Shown piece after piece: positions 53,847 through 62,555 of a stretch of DNA of 64,000 bases. Under the pieces are notes generated by a model that was not told the origin of the DNA, did no database searches, and saw only the letters and a program-made list of their open reading frames with translations. The translations under genes were made by a program, and so were the position numbers. The stretch is from Alphaproteobacteria bacterium (GTDB lineage Bacteria > Pseudomonadota > Alphaproteobacteria > Rickettsiales > JABDBP01), in contig JABDBP010000004.1 in assembly GCA_013288565.1 (NCBI GenBank), forward strand, positions 22,622 to 86,621. The letters run 5' to 3'. Every line of letters begins with the position of its first letter. The first letter of the stretch is position 1.

Positions 53847-53915
53847 GTCATTGCGAGCGGAGCGAAGCAATCCAGTCTGGATTGCCGCGTCGGCCGTTGG
53901 CCTCCTCGCAATGAC
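53847..53915. repeat. Nested palindromic intergenic repeat (GTCATTGCGAG type)
   Basis: The outer arms GTCATTGCGAG (53847-53857) and CTCGCAATGAC (53905-53915) are perfect inverted repeats. Inside, GCAATCCAG (53867-53875) pairs with CTGGATTGC (53877-53885) around one base. This GTCATTGCGAG...GCAATCC pattern is a widely dispersed intergenic repeat in many bacterial genomes. It lies 7 bp after the mltA stop and could end transcription between the convergent genes. Confidence 0.8.
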
Positions 53916-53989
53916 AGATGGCTTTAAAACAAAACAAGCCCCCGGTTAGGGAGCCTGAATTGTGGGCGGAATCCTTTCCACCCATTTTG

Positions 53990-54352
53990 CTACTGTAGTC
54001 TGAGGACGTAGGCTACAGCCAGACCGATGAAGCAGCCGACCAGAATAAAGAAGCCGGTGTAGGCGGTGCCCACGCCCCACGAGTACCCACGCCTCCAGCC
54101 GAGACGATACGCCTTGGCTTGGATCTCCTCCATGGAGAGGTCGAGAGAATCTGATGAAGAGGAAAGTTCTTTGATTTCTTCATCTTCTTCTTCCTCATCA
54201 AAGAGATCAGGGATGAAGACATCTTCGTCTTCATCGAAGATGCTAAGTCTGGGCTCCTCAGCAATTGGGGGACTCCCAATAGTCGCTGGGGGCTTTTCCT
54301 GGGGACGAGAATCATCCTCATCCCCGGAATCTCCCTCATAAAACTCCGCCAC
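53990..54352 (-). CDS. Hypothetical acidic protein with C-terminal membrane anchor
   Basis: About 120 residues. Most of the protein is very acidic and probably disordered (SIFDEDEDVFIPDLFDEEEE in part), followed by SLDLSMEEIQAKAYRLGWRRGY and one C-terminal hydrophobic helix (TGFFILVGCFIGLAVAYVL). That is the layout of a tail-anchored inner-membrane protein. The start is uncertain: GTG at 54352 has AAAGGA upstream, whereas a TTG at 54382 has none. No family is recognised. It is opposite to both neighbours. Confidence 0.5.
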   Translation of the reverse strand: MAEFYEGDSGDEDDSRPQEKPPATIGSPPIAEEPRLSIFDEDEDVFIPDLFDEEEEDEEIKELSSSSDSLDLSMEEIQAKAYRLGWRRGYSWGVGTAYTGFFILVGCFIGLAVAYVLRLQ

Positions 54353-54521
54353 TTCTACACCATCCTTTCTGAAAAGAACCAAGGACTATAGGCTCCAAGA
54401 GAACACCCCTCGAAACCGAAAACAGGGAAGGCAACGCGTACCTCCCCGAAAATGCCAATTCAACGAAACGAACCGAACATAAAAACAGCCTTGATTTTAA
54501 CACAAAAATCCCCGGGAAATA

Positions 54522-54537
54522 TTAAGGTTTTGTTAAA
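54522..54537 (+). promoter_or_regulatory. Near-match to a CtrA-type site upstream of tRNA-Leu
   Basis: TTAA (54522-54525), seven bases, TTAAA (54533-54537) differs from the CtrA consensus only in the last base. It lies about 30 bases upstream of the predicted -35 element for the tRNA gene. A chance match in AT-rich DNA is quite possible. Confidence 0.25.
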
Positions 54538-54564
54538 TTTTTAGAATGGCCCGCTTCGGGGGCA

Positions 54565-54594
54565 TTGAAATTCCGGCATAATCAATTGCATTAT
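54565..54594 (+). promoter_or_regulatory. Predicted promoter for tRNA-Leu
   Basis: TTGAAA (54565-54570) and CATTAT (54589-54594) are separated by 18 bases, 33 bases before the tRNA 5' end. Confidence 0.4.
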
Positions 54595-54626
54595 GCAAAA
54601 ACCCCTTTTAGAATGGACGTCCTAAA

Positions 54627-54711
54627 GCGGATATGGCGGAATTGGCAGACGCGCCAGACTTAGGATCTGGTACCTCACGGTGTGTGGGTTCAAGTCCCTC
54701 TATCCGCACCA
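54627..54711 (+). tRNA. tRNA-Leu (anticodon UAG)
   Basis: An 85-nt tRNA with acceptor stem GCGGATA/TATCCGC, D-loop AATTGGCAGAC region, anticodon stem CCAGA/TCTGG around the loop CTTAGGA (anticodon TAG), a long variable arm typical of leucine tRNA, T-arm GGGTTCAAGTCCC and an encoded 3' ACCA. The fold is complete with no mismatches in the acceptor. It reads CUA and, with wobble, other CUN codons. A palindromic repeat begins two bases after the CCA. Confidence 0.97.
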
Positions 54712-54712
54712 C

Positions 54713-54805
54713 CCGCCTTCGCCAAGGCTTCGGCGTGGCAAGGCCACGGTGAAGCCTTAACTGGCGAAGCGGAGTGTCACGCCGTAACACGAAGTGTGAA
54801 GGCGG
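54713..54805. repeat. Palindromic repeat immediately 3' of tRNA-Leu
   Basis: The ends CCGCCTTC (54713-54720) and GAAGGCGG (54798-54805) are perfect inverted repeats. Internal elements include GCCTTCGCC/GGCTTCGGCG-like units and AAGGC/GAAGCCTT arms, so the whole ~93 bp can fold into a branched structure. It fills the space between the tRNA and tig. Such GCCTTCG-rich palindromes beside tRNA genes may help end or process the tRNA transcript, or mark a tRNA-adjacent insertion. Confidence 0.65.
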
Positions 54806-54836
54806 ACTATCGATATTTATTTATAAAGGACCAAAA

Positions 54837-56291
54837 ATGCAGATCAAAAAAGTGAATTCCGATAAATTAAAGCGCGAATATGATGTAACCATCCCGGCCG
54901 GTGACATCGCTTCAAGGGTAGAAAAAAAGCTGAAGGAAATCGGCAAGAAAGCGAAATTCCCGGGATTTCGGCCGGGTAAAGCGCCGGTCGCGTTGCTTAA
55001 GAAAAACTATGGCCAATCAGTTTTAGGCGAAGTGGTGGAGCAAATGATCGGCCAGACTTCCATGGAGGCGTTGGAAAAAGAAAACTTAAGGCCCGCTATG
55101 CGCCCGAAATTCGAGATCGTCGCATACGCGGATAACGCCGATCTAAAATATAATATGAAATTCGAAATCCTGCCGGAAATGCCGAAAATCAATTTTGAAA
55201 AATTAAAGCTGGAACGGCTAAAAACCGGGGTGACTGATGAAGAAATCAATGCTGGGTTGGATCGGCTAGCCGCCCGGGTCAAGAATTTCAAAAAGGTCGA
55301 GCGCGCGGCCAAAAAAGGCGATGCGGTGCTGATTGATTTTAAGGGATCGATCGCCGGCACCGAGTTCGCGGGCGGCGCGGGTGAAAATTTCACTTTGGAG
55401 CTCGGCGGTAATCAATTCATTCCCGGATTCGAAGATCAATTGGTCGGCGCTAAATCCGGCGAGGATAGAAAAGTAAACGTTACTTTCCCGAAGGATTACC
55501 ATAATAAGGAATTCTCTCGAAAAGATGCGGTTTTCGAGGTGAAAGTACATGAAGTACAAGAAACTTTACCTCCGGAAATCAACGACGAATTCGCCAAGAA
55601 AATGCAGTTCGATAATCTAGCGAAACTGAAAGAGGCAATTGCCAAGCAGGTGGAGAAAGATTTTGCGGAAATCTCGCGCACATTGGTGAAAAAAGAATTA
55701 TTCGACGCGCTGGAAAAGAAATGCGATTTTCACGTACCGGAAGAGATGTTGGAATCGGAATTTGACACCATCTGGAAACATGCGGTAGCTGGTAAGAAAG
55801 ACGATCCGGAATTCGATAAGAAAGCCGAGGAAAAACTGAAAAAAGAATATAAAAAAATGGCGGAGCGGCGGGTGAAACTCGGGATTTTCCTGGCGGAAAT
55901 GGCCCGAGAAAACGGCATCAATGTCTCAGACCAGGAATTATCCGGCGCGATGCTCGAAAAAGCTAGGGGCTTCCCCGGCGCCGAGCAGAAAGTGATGGAA
56001 TATTTAAGCCGGAACCAAACGGCGCTGGAGGAATTGAAAGGCCCGATAATCGAAGATAAGGTCGTCGATTTCATTCTGGCAAAAGCAACGATAAAGGAGA
56101 ATGCGGTTTCTTCCAAAGAACTGCTCGCCGCCGCCGACAAATTGGAGGAGGAAGCCGCGAGTCTTGGCACTGCTGGCTATGTTTCCGCCGCCGATGAGCA
56201 TGGTCATATCCATCATGGGCATGATGACGACGATGCGGATGATGATTTTGACGATGGCCATCACGTCCACGGTCCGGGCTGCAATCATTAG
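54837..56291 (+). CDS. tig: Trigger factor with His/Asp-rich C-terminal tail
   Basis: Ribosome-bound chaperone and peptidyl-prolyl isomerase. The 484-residue protein has the ribosome-docking signature FPGFRPGKAPVALLKKNYG near residue 40, the FKBP-like domain (GDAVLIDFKGSIAGTEFAGG) near 160, and the helical chaperone arms. The last ~30 residues are extra: EHGHIHHGHDDDD, then FDDGHHVHGPGCNH, with many His, Asp and one Cys. This could bind Ni, Zn or Co, as His-rich tails of other chaperones do. The start is the ATG with AAAGGA upstream; a longer reading extends into the repeat. It leads the tig-clpP-clpX-lon cluster. Confidence 0.96.
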   Translation: MQIKKVNSDKLKREYDVTIPAGDIASRVEKKLKEIGKKAKFPGFRPGKAPVALLKKNYGQSVLGEVVEQMIGQTSMEALEKENLRPAMRPKFEIVAYADNADLKYNMKFEILPEMPKINFEKLKLERLKTGVTDEEINAGLDRLAARVKNFKKVERAAKKGDAVLIDFKGSIAGTEFAGGAGENFTLELGGNQFIPGFEDQLVGAKSGEDRKVNVTFPKDYHNKEFSRKDAVFEVKVHEVQETLPPEINDEFAKKMQFDNLAKLKEAIAKQVEKDFAEISRTLVKKELFDALEKKCDFHVPEEMLESEFDTIWKHAVAGKKDDPEFDKKAEEKLKKEYKKMAERRVKLGIFLAEMARENGINVSDQELSGAMLEKARGFPGAEQKVMEYLSRNQTALEELKGPIIEDKVVDFILAKATIKENAVSSKELLAAADKLEEEAASLGTAGYVSAADEHGHIHHGHDDDDADDDFDDGHHVHGPGCNH

Positions 56292-56429
56292 AATATAAGA
56301 TAGTGAGGAAGAAAAACCACTCGCATTATCGGATTCTGGTATGCGCCAACTTCCCCATCCAAAATTTACTTGCGCACCAATACTATTGGCTCTAAGACGA
56401 ATTTAAGGAGCTATAATAGAGATAGGAAA

Positions 56430-57068
56430 ATGAAAGACATACTGGAAACCTACGACAATACCCTCGTCCCGATGGTGGTCGAGCAGACCGGCCGTGGTGA
56501 GCGCGCATATGATATTTACTCGCGGCTGCTGAAGGAACGCATTATTTTCGTTACCGGCGGGGTGGAGGATCACATGGCCTCCCTTATTGTCGCGCAGTTG
56601 CTTTTCCTGGAAGCGGAAAACCCGGATAAAGACATATATATGTATCTCAATTCGCCGGGCGGCATTGTGACTTCGGGCCTCGCCATTTATGATACTATGC
56701 AATATATCCGACCGAAGGTTTCGACGTTATGCATCGGCCAGGCGGCGTCGATGGGTTCGCTGTTGCTGACGGCGGGTGATAAGGGGATGCGCTATTCGCT
56801 GCCTAATGCCCGGATCATGATTCACCAACCTTCCGGCGGGTTTCAGGGCCAGGCAACCGATATTGAAATCCACGCGAAAGAGATATTAAGTTTAAAGCAT
56901 CGCTTGAACCAGATTTATGTCAAACATACCGGGCAGAAGCTTTCGGTTATAGAAAAAAACATGGAGCGCGATAATTTTATGGGCGCTGAGGCGGCGAAGG
57001 ATTTCGGCCTGGTCGATGAAGTGGTACAGGAACGAACGGAAATAAGTGATGATAAGAAGAAGGATTGA
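56430..57068 (+). CDS. clpP: ATP-dependent Clp protease proteolytic subunit
   Basis: Serine protease that forms the degradation chamber for ClpX or ClpA. The 212-residue protein shows [19 protein letters not shown], the nucleophile [14 protein letters not shown], the catalytic His in [12 protein letters not shown], and Asp in the C-terminal half. The start at 56430 ([19 protein letters not shown]) has AGGAAA upstream; an earlier ATG would add 20 residues without match. It precedes clpX as usual. Confidence 0.96.
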   Translation: MKDILETYDNTLVPMVVEQTGRGERAYDIYSRLLKERIIFVTGGVEDHMASLIVAQLLFLEAENPDKDIYMYLNSPGGIVTSGLAIYDTMQYIRPKVSTLCIGQAASMGSLLLTAGDKGMRYSLPNARIMIHQPSGGFQGQATDIEIHAKEILSLKHRLNQIYVKHTGQKLSVIEKNMERDNFMGAEAAKDFGLVDEVVQERTEISDDKKKD

Positions 57069-57070
57069 TA

Positions 57071-57141
57071 GGTTATAGGTGCTAGGGACTAGGTTCTAGT
57101 AAGGATTTCTTTCTAGCACCCAGAACCTAAAACCTAGAACC
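57071..57141. repeat. Inverted arrays of 7-bp units between clpP and clpX
   Basis: Four 7-bp units run forward: GGTTATA (57071), GGTGCTA (57078), GGGACTA (57085), GGTTCTA (57092). After a 15-bp spacer four related units run in the opposite sense: TAGCACC (57114), CAGAACC (57121), TAAAACC (57128), TAGAACC (57135). The two arms can pair into a long imperfect hairpin in the clpP-clpX transcript. The period matches the arrays at 14314 and 37721. Confidence 0.8.
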
Positions 57142-57151
57142 TGGAAAAATT

Positions 57152-58447
57152 ATGAGTAAAACCAGCGATAATAGCGGCGGCGACACGAAAAATACTCTCT
57201 ACTGCTCGTTCTGCGGCAAGAGCCAGCATGAAGTACGGAAGCTGATCGCTGGACCGACGGTTTTCATCTGCAATGAGTGCGTTGAGCTTTGCGTCGATAT
57301 AATCCGCGAGGAGACAAAATCTCCGCTCCTCACCGAGGGCGATGGAACGGTACCGAAACCGAAAGACATTGCCGCGGTGCTGGATGATTACGTCATCGGC
57401 CAGGAAACGGCGAAAAAGATTCTATCCGTCGCAGTACATAACCATTACAAGCGCGTGGCGCATGTCGAAAAGGGCACGAGCGACGTTGAACTTGCCAAAT
57501 CCAATATATTGCTGGTGGGCCCTACCGGCTGTGGAAAGACGCTACTTGCGCAAACGCTGGCGCGAGTGCTGGACGTTCCCTTCACCATGGCGGACGCGAC
57601 GACTTTGACCGAAGCCGGTTATGTCGGCGAGGATGTGGAAAATATTATCCTCCGATTGCTCCAGGCGGCGGATTATAATGTTGAGCGGGCACAGCGCGGT
57701 ATCGTTTATATCGATGAAGTTGATAAGATTTCCCGGAAATCCGATAATCCTTCCATAACGCGGGACGTTTCCGGCGAGGGCGTGCAGCAGGCGCTGCTGA
57801 AAATCATGGAAGGGACGATTGCTTCAGTTCCGCCGCAGGGCGGGAGGAAGCATCCGCAGCAGGAATTTTTGCAGGTCAACACTGCCAATATTCTATTCAT
57901 CTGTGGCGGCGCGTTTTCCGGCATTGAGAAAGTGATTTCGCAGCGGCGGCGCGGCACTTCCATAGGCTTCGGCGCCGATGTGCGCAGCCACGATAACCTG
58001 AAAACCGGCGAAACGCTGCGCCAGATCGAGCCGGAGGATTTGATAAAATTCGGGCTCATCCCGGAATTCGTAGGCCGCCTGCCAGTGGTTGCAACTTTGG
58101 ACGACCTGGACGAGGAATCGCTGGTGCAAATCCTAACCGAACCGAAAAACGCGCTGGTCAAGCAATACCAGAAGCTGTTCGAGATGGAAAACGCCGGCCT
58201 GAAATTCGACGAAAAGGCCTTGAAAGCGGTGGCGCGCAAGGCGATCAAACGCAAAACCGGCGCACGGGGCTTAAGGGCCATCCTGGAAACCTTATTGCTT
58301 GATGTGATGTATGACCTTCCGAGCTATAAAAACGTTTCCGAAGTGGTGATAAACGAGGATGTTATCGAGGGCAAGGCTGCTCCTCTGCTGGTCTATGCCG
58401 ACGGCGGAAAAGAGAAGAAAAAGGGCGGCGATAAATCAGGGTCTTAG
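57152..58447 (+). CDS. clpX: ATP-dependent Clp protease ATP-binding subunit ClpX
   Basis: AAA+ unfoldase that feeds ClpP; in alphaproteobacteria it also degrades cell-cycle regulators such as CtrA. The 431-residue protein has the N-terminal zinc domain ([18 protein letters not shown] and [10 protein letters not shown]), Walker [18 protein letters not shown], Walker [15 protein letters not shown], pore and sensor elements, and the [11 protein letters not shown]-terminal signature. Length is normal. Confidence 0.97.
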   Translation: MSKTSDNSGGDTKNTLYCSFCGKSQHEVRKLIAGPTVFICNECVELCVDIIREETKSPLLTEGDGTVPKPKDIAAVLDDYVIGQETAKKILSVAVHNHYKRVAHVEKGTSDVELAKSNILLVGPTGCGKTLLAQTLARVLDVPFTMADATTLTEAGYVGEDVENIILRLLQAADYNVERAQRGIVYIDEVDKISRKSDNPSITRDVSGEGVQQALLKIMEGTIASVPPQGGRKHPQQEFLQVNTANILFICGGAFSGIEKVISQRRRGTSIGFGADVRSHDNLKTGETLRQIEPEDLIKFGLIPEFVGRLPVVATLDDLDEESLVQILTEPKNALVKQYQKLFEMENAGLKFDEKALKAVARKAIKRKTGARGLRAILETLLLDVMYDLPSYKNVSEVVINEDVIEGKAAPLLVYADGGKEKKKGGDKSGS

Positions 58448-58490
58448 TGATTCCGCCTACCTTTTCCCTCTTGGATTTTACATACATCCC

Positions 58491-58518
58491 CTTGAAACCC
58501 CCGTCACTCGCCCCATAT
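58491..58518 (+). promoter_or_regulatory. Sigma-32 (RpoH) heat-shock promoter for lon
   Basis: CTTGAAA at 58491-58497, a 13-base spacer, and CCCCATAT at 58511-58518 match the heat-shock consensus CTTGAAA-N11-16-CCCCATNT exactly. The lon start is 50 bases downstream. This predicts heat induction of lon independently of the clpP-clpX genes. Confidence 0.82.
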
Positions 58519-58567
58519 GCCATTTATATATGGATTTCTTAAAAACCCTCATATACTATAACCGAAT

Positions 58568-60970
58568 ATGATCGTAACTGCCTCCGCCGCGCCGCTTTAC
58601 CCGGTATTGCCGCTTCGGGATATTGTGATTTTCCCAGGCATGGTGGTGCCGCTATTCGTCGGCCGGGAAAAATCCATTGCAGCGTTGGAAGACGTCGCCA
58701 AGAGTGACGGAAAAATCCTCTTGATCACCCAAAAGGACGCAACGCAGGATGATCCCGGCATCGCTGACATATTCAGAACCGGCGTTGTCGCCACCATATT
58801 GCAGTTCCTTAAACTGCCGGACGGCACGGTGAAAGTGCTAGTAGAAGGAAATACGCGGGCGCGGGTACTGGAATTCGTCAACCATGACCGCTTCTTCACC
58901 GCTTACGCGGAAATCCTCATCGAGGAATCGGGTGGCGCGCAGGAGTTGGAGGCTTTGAGCCGCTCCGTTACCGCACAGTTCGACCAATACATCAAACTGA
59001 ACAAGAAAATCCCGCCGGAAGTGCTGGCCTCGCTGGCGCAGATACGCGATCCATCGAAGCTATCGGATGCGGTGGCAGCGCACCTCAGCATAAAAATCGC
59101 TGACAAGCAGGCGCTCCTAGAAATAACCAATATCGCGGAAAGGCTGGAACGGGTTTACGCGACCATGGAATCGGAAATCGGTGTTTTGAACACCGAGAAG
59201 AAAATCCGCACGCGCGTGAAAAAGCAGATGGAGAAAACCCAGCGCGAATATTATCTGAATGAGCAGATGAAGGCGATCCAGAAAGAGCTTGGCGAAACCG
59301 AGGATGGCAAGAGTGAGCTGGACGAGCTGGATGAAAAAATAAAAAAACTCCGCCTCACCAAGGAAGCGCGGGAAAAAGCAACGGCGGAACTGAAAAAACT
59401 TCGGCACATGAGTCCGATGTCAGCGGAAGCGACGGTCGTCAGAAATTACCTCGACTGGATTACTTCGCTTCCCTGGAAAAAACGCGCAAAACTGAAGCAT
59501 GACGTGAAGGCAGCGGCGGAGATTTTGGAGGCCGACCATTACGGACTTGATAAAGTGAAGGAGCGGATACTTGAATATCTTGCTGTCCATCAGCGCACAA
59601 AAGAACTTAAAGGGCAGATATTATGCCTGGTAGGCCCTCCGGGAGTCGGGAAAACTTCGCTGGCGAAATCCATTGCACGGGCAACGGGGCGGGATTTCGT
59701 CCGGATTTCTTTAGGGGGAGTGCGCGACGAAGCGGAAATTCGCGGCCATCGCCGCACCTATATCGGCTCAATGCCGGGGAAAATAATCCAATCTATGAAG
59801 AAGGCAAAAACCTCAAACCCGCTATTTCTGCTTGATGAGATAGATAAAATGGGCACCGATTTCCGTGGCGATCCGGCCTCGGCGCTGCTGGAGGTTTTGG
59901 ACCCCGAGCAGAATATGAATTTTAACGACCATTATATGGAAGTTGATTATGATTTGTCAGACGTGATGTTCGTCACCACCGCCAACACCACAATCATGCC
60001 GCGCCCGCTTTTGGATCGCATGGAAGTCATTCGCATCTCCGGCTATACCGAGGAGGAAAAAATCGAAATCGCCCGATGCCATTTGATCGATAAGCAGAAG
60101 AAAAAACATGGGCTTAAAGACAGCGAATGGTCGATCTCGGACGAGGGCTTGCGAAACCTGATCCGTTATTACACCCGCGAATCTGGCGTCAGGAACCTGG
60201 AGCGCGAAATCGCCAAGCTCACGCGCAAGGCGATCAAGGAAATATTGCTGAAAAACCTGTCGAAGATAGAAGTCAAGGCACGGAACCTGAAGAAGTACGC
60301 CGGTGTTGAAAGATACAGCTACGGGGAAGTTGAGAAGGAAGATGGAATCGGCGTCACCACCGGCCTGGCCTACACAGATGTCGGCGGCGATTTGCTGCTA
60401 ATTGAGGCGGTGACGCTGCCGGGCAAAGGCAAAATCACCATAACCGGAAAACTCGGCGAAGTGATGCAGGAATCGGTGCAAGCGGCGTGGAGTTTCGTGC
60501 GCTCACGCTCGTCCGAGTTCGGCATCGACCCGGAAATTTTCCAGAAAAAAGACATTCACATCCACGTCCCGGAGGCCGCAACGCCGAAAGACGGCCCGTC
60601 GGCAGGAATCGCAATATGCACCTCCATTGTTTCGGTGCTCACGGGAATCCCGGTCAGCAAAACCGTGGCGATGACCGGAGAGATAACCCTGCGCGGCACA
60701 GTACTCCCCATAGGCGGACTGAAAGAAAAATTACTCGCAGCGATGCGTGGCGGAATAAAAACCGTACTCATCCCGGAAAAAAACGTGAAAGACCTGGAGG
60801 AAATTCCCGCCAACGTCAAAAAAGGCTTGAGCATAATTCCGGTCGGCCATATCGACCAGGTGTTAAAGGCAGCGCTGACTGGGGAATTAAAACCGATAAA
60901 ACTGCCCGGGGCGGCGGCCGATCTGCATAAGCCAGTTGTGCAAGACGGCGAACATTTAGTGGCTCACTAA
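58568..60970 (+). CDS. lon: ATP-dependent protease Lon
   Basis: Cytosolic AAA+ serine protease. The 800-residue protein has the N-terminal substrate domain (YPVLPLRDIVIFPGMVVPLFVG), a coiled coil ending in REYYLNEQMKAIQKELGE, Walker A CLVGPPGVGKTSLAKSIA, Walker B NPLFLLDEIDKMG, and the protease domain with PKDGPSAGIA (catalytic Ser) and the conserved Lys in LPIGGLKEKLLAA. The C-terminus carries a short non-conserved tail. hupB follows, the usual order lon-hupB. Confidence 0.97.
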   Translation: MIVTASAAPLYPVLPLRDIVIFPGMVVPLFVGREKSIAALEDVAKSDGKILLITQKDATQDDPGIADIFRTGVVATILQFLKLPDGTVKVLVEGNTRARVLEFVNHDRFFTAYAEILIEESGGAQELEALSRSVTAQFDQYIKLNKKIPPEVLASLAQIRDPSKLSDAVAAHLSIKIADKQALLEITNIAERLERVYATMESEIGVLNTEKKIRTRVKKQMEKTQREYYLNEQMKAIQKELGETEDGKSELDELDEKIKKLRLTKEAREKATAELKKLRHMSPMSAEATVVRNYLDWITSLPWKKRAKLKHDVKAAAEILEADHYGLDKVKERILEYLAVHQRTKELKGQILCLVGPPGVGKTSLAKSIARATGRDFVRISLGGVRDEAEIRGHRRTYIGSMPGKIIQSMKKAKTSNPLFLLDEIDKMGTDFRGDPASALLEVLDPEQNMNFNDHYMEVDYDLSDVMFVTTANTTIMPRPLLDRMEVIRISGYTEEEKIEIARCHLIDKQKKKHGLKDSEWSISDEGLRNLIRYYTRESGVRNLEREIAKLTRKAIKEILLKNLSKIEVKARNLKKYAGVERYSYGEVEKEDGIGVTTGLAYTDVGGDLLLIEAVTLPGKGKITITGKLGEVMQESVQAAWSFVRSRSSEFGIDPEIFQKKDIHIHVPEAATPKDGPSAGIAICTSIVSVLTGIPVSKTVAMTGEITLRGTVLPIGGLKEKLLAAMRGGIKTVLIPEKNVKDLEEIPANVKKGLSIIPVGHIDQVLKAALTGELKPIKLPGAAADLHKPVVQDGEHLVAH

Positions 60971-61056
60971 ATAAGATTCCTGCTGTTAATTACAGTGGCC
61001 TTGGCCCAGCAACTTCCCGGAAATCCGGCATATTTTTCACTTATTTTTGATTGCAA

Positions 61057-61079
61057 GCGAAAAAATTGCGCTTTTTCGC
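61057..61079 (+). terminator. Hairpin after lon
   Basis: GCGAAAAA (61057-61064) and TTTTTCGC (61072-61079) form an 8-bp stem around a 7-base loop, with U residues in the descending arm. It lies 87 bases after the lon stop and before the hupB promoter region. It may act as a weak bidirectional terminator. Confidence 0.4.
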
Positions 61080-61127
61080 CATTTTCCTTAAAGATTTCGC
61101 TTGTCTTTTTCCTTCAATGGTGCTTGA

Positions 61128-61133
61128 TATACT
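61128..61133 (+). promoter_or_regulatory. Candidate -10 element for hupB
   Basis: TATACT at 61128-61133 lies 65 bases before the hupB start. No good -35 sits at the usual distance. The 227-bp lon-hupB gap shows no gene. Confidence 0.3.
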
Positions 61134-61197
61134 CCCTACATGGCTGATTTCGGCCATTTTCTATCATCTTAAAAAACTTTAAGCAAAGAGGTTCAAA

Positions 61198-61473
61198 GTG
61201 AATAAAAACAATCTTATCGATGAAGTCTCCAAGAAAACTGGCCTTACCAAGGCTGAATGCGCCAAAGCGGTTGATGCGGTTTTCAAATCAATCTCCAGCG
61301 CGCTGTCCAAGGGCGGCGATGTTCGTCTGGTGAATTTCGGCACCTTCCTAGTTTCCAAGCGGAAAGCCACCAAGGGCCGTAACCCACGCACCGGCAAGCC
61401 GATCAACATTCCGGCTTCCAAGCAGCCAAAATTCCGCGCTGGCAAAGTGCTGAAGCAAGCTGTCAATAAGTAA
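61198..61473 (+). CDS. hupB: DNA-binding protein HU
   Basis: Small nucleoid protein that bends DNA. The 91-residue protein is standard: NKNNLIDEVSKKTGLTKAE, DVRLVNFGTFLVSKRKA and the beta-arm GRNPRTGKPINIPASKQPKFRAGK with the intercalating proline. The start is GTG, preceded by AAAGAGG. It follows lon, as in many proteobacteria, and has its own terminator. Confidence 0.97.
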   Translation: MNKNNLIDEVSKKTGLTKAECAKAVDAVFKSISSALSKGGDVRLVNFGTFLVSKRKATKGRNPRTGKPINIPASKQPKFRAGKVLKQAVNK

Positions 61474-61495
61474 TCATTCACTGTTTCTAAGATTA

Positions 61496-61525
61496 ACGGC
61501 CCGGGAATTTTCCGGGCCGTTTTTT
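61496..61525 (+). terminator. Rho-independent terminator of hupB
   Basis: A 9-bp GC-rich stem, ACGGCCCGG (61496-61504) with CCGGGCCGT (61512-61520), is followed by a T-run (61520-61525). Confidence 0.92.
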
Positions 61526-61626
61526 ATTGTGCGGAAAAACCCAGCATTTCCGGCACTTTCCATTGTAACAATTTGTAACAATGATTAGTTTGCTGGAGGA
61601 AGCAGGCAGCCTGTATATTAGCCCTA

Positions 61627-62511
61627 ATGACTTACCAGCAGACATTAGCAAATCAAGTATCGTGCGTCGGCGTAGCACTCCATAGCGGTGCGAAAGTGGC
61701 GATGACCTTAAAGGCTGGCGCTCCCGATTCCGGCATTGTCTTCCGCCGCACCGACGTAACCGGACCAGACCAATACGTCTCCGCAAATTATAAAAACGTC
61801 ACCAGCACTATACTCGGCACCACAGTTGCCAACGCGGACGGCGTTTCGATTGCCACCGTCGAACATCTGATGGCTGCATTCTGGGGCTGTGGAATAGATA
61901 ACGCTCTGGTGGAACTGGACGGCGAGGAAGTGCCGATAATGGACGGCAGCTCCGAACCCTTCGTTTTCCTGATTGAATGTTCCGGTATCGCGGTGCAGCC
62001 AGCCCCTCGCAAATATATAGAAGTATTGAAAAAAATCGACGTAGTGGATGGTAACAAGGCGGTCAGCATAGCACCGGGTGCGGATTTCTCCGTCAGCCTG
62101 GAGATAGATTTCGACGATAAGATCATCGCACAGCAAAGCTGCCGGTTCAATTCCTCCGACGTTTCATTCAAAACCGACCTCTGCCGTGCACGCACTTTCG
62201 GGTTCGAGCATGAGGTGGAAAGCCTGCGCGCGGCGGGTCTGGCGCGCGGAGGCTCACTGGAGAACGCCATCGTGGTGAGTGCCGACGGGGTCTTAAATGA
62301 AGGGGGCTTACGTTACCGCGACGAATTCGTGCGCCATAAAGTTCTCGATTGCATCGGCGATTTTTACCTGACTGGCGCGCATTTGAAAGGCCACATCAGC
62401 GGTGCCCGCTCTGGACATGCGCTTAATAATAAATTACTCCGCGAAATCTTCGCCGATGCCGCCGCCTGGCGGATGGTTACCCAAATGCCGGAGGAAGTGG
62501 CAGTAAATTAG
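61627..62511 (+). CDS. lpxC: UDP-3-O-acyl-N-acetylglucosamine deacetylase LpxC
   Basis: Zinc enzyme for the first committed step of lipid A synthesis. The 294-residue protein shows GVALHSGAKVAMTLKAG, the zinc-binding VEHLMAAFWGCGIDNA, MDGSSEPFVFLIE, and the second ligand set YRDEFVRHKVLDCIGDFYL with the catalytic GARSGHALN. It shows that the organism makes LPS. In this class it usually follows ftsZ; here it follows hupB. Confidence 0.96.
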   Translation: MTYQQTLANQVSCVGVALHSGAKVAMTLKAGAPDSGIVFRRTDVTGPDQYVSANYKNVTSTILGTTVANADGVSIATVEHLMAAFWGCGIDNALVELDGEEVPIMDGSSEPFVFLIECSGIAVQPAPRKYIEVLKKIDVVDGNKAVSIAPGADFSVSLEIDFDDKIIAQQSCRFNSSDVSFKTDLCRARTFGFEHEVESLRAAGLARGGSLENAIVVSADGVLNEGGLRYRDEFVRHKVLDCIGDFYLTGAHLKGHISGARSGHALNNKLLREIFADAAAWRMVTQMPEEVAVN

Positions 62512-62555
62512 TAAGTAGTTGCAACTCCTTATCTTCCCTGAAATAATACCGCACC

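Noticed and set aside
57071..57141. CRISPR-like array between clpP and clpX
   Set aside because: Units are 7 bp, directly adjacent and inverted halfway; no spacers or cas genes.
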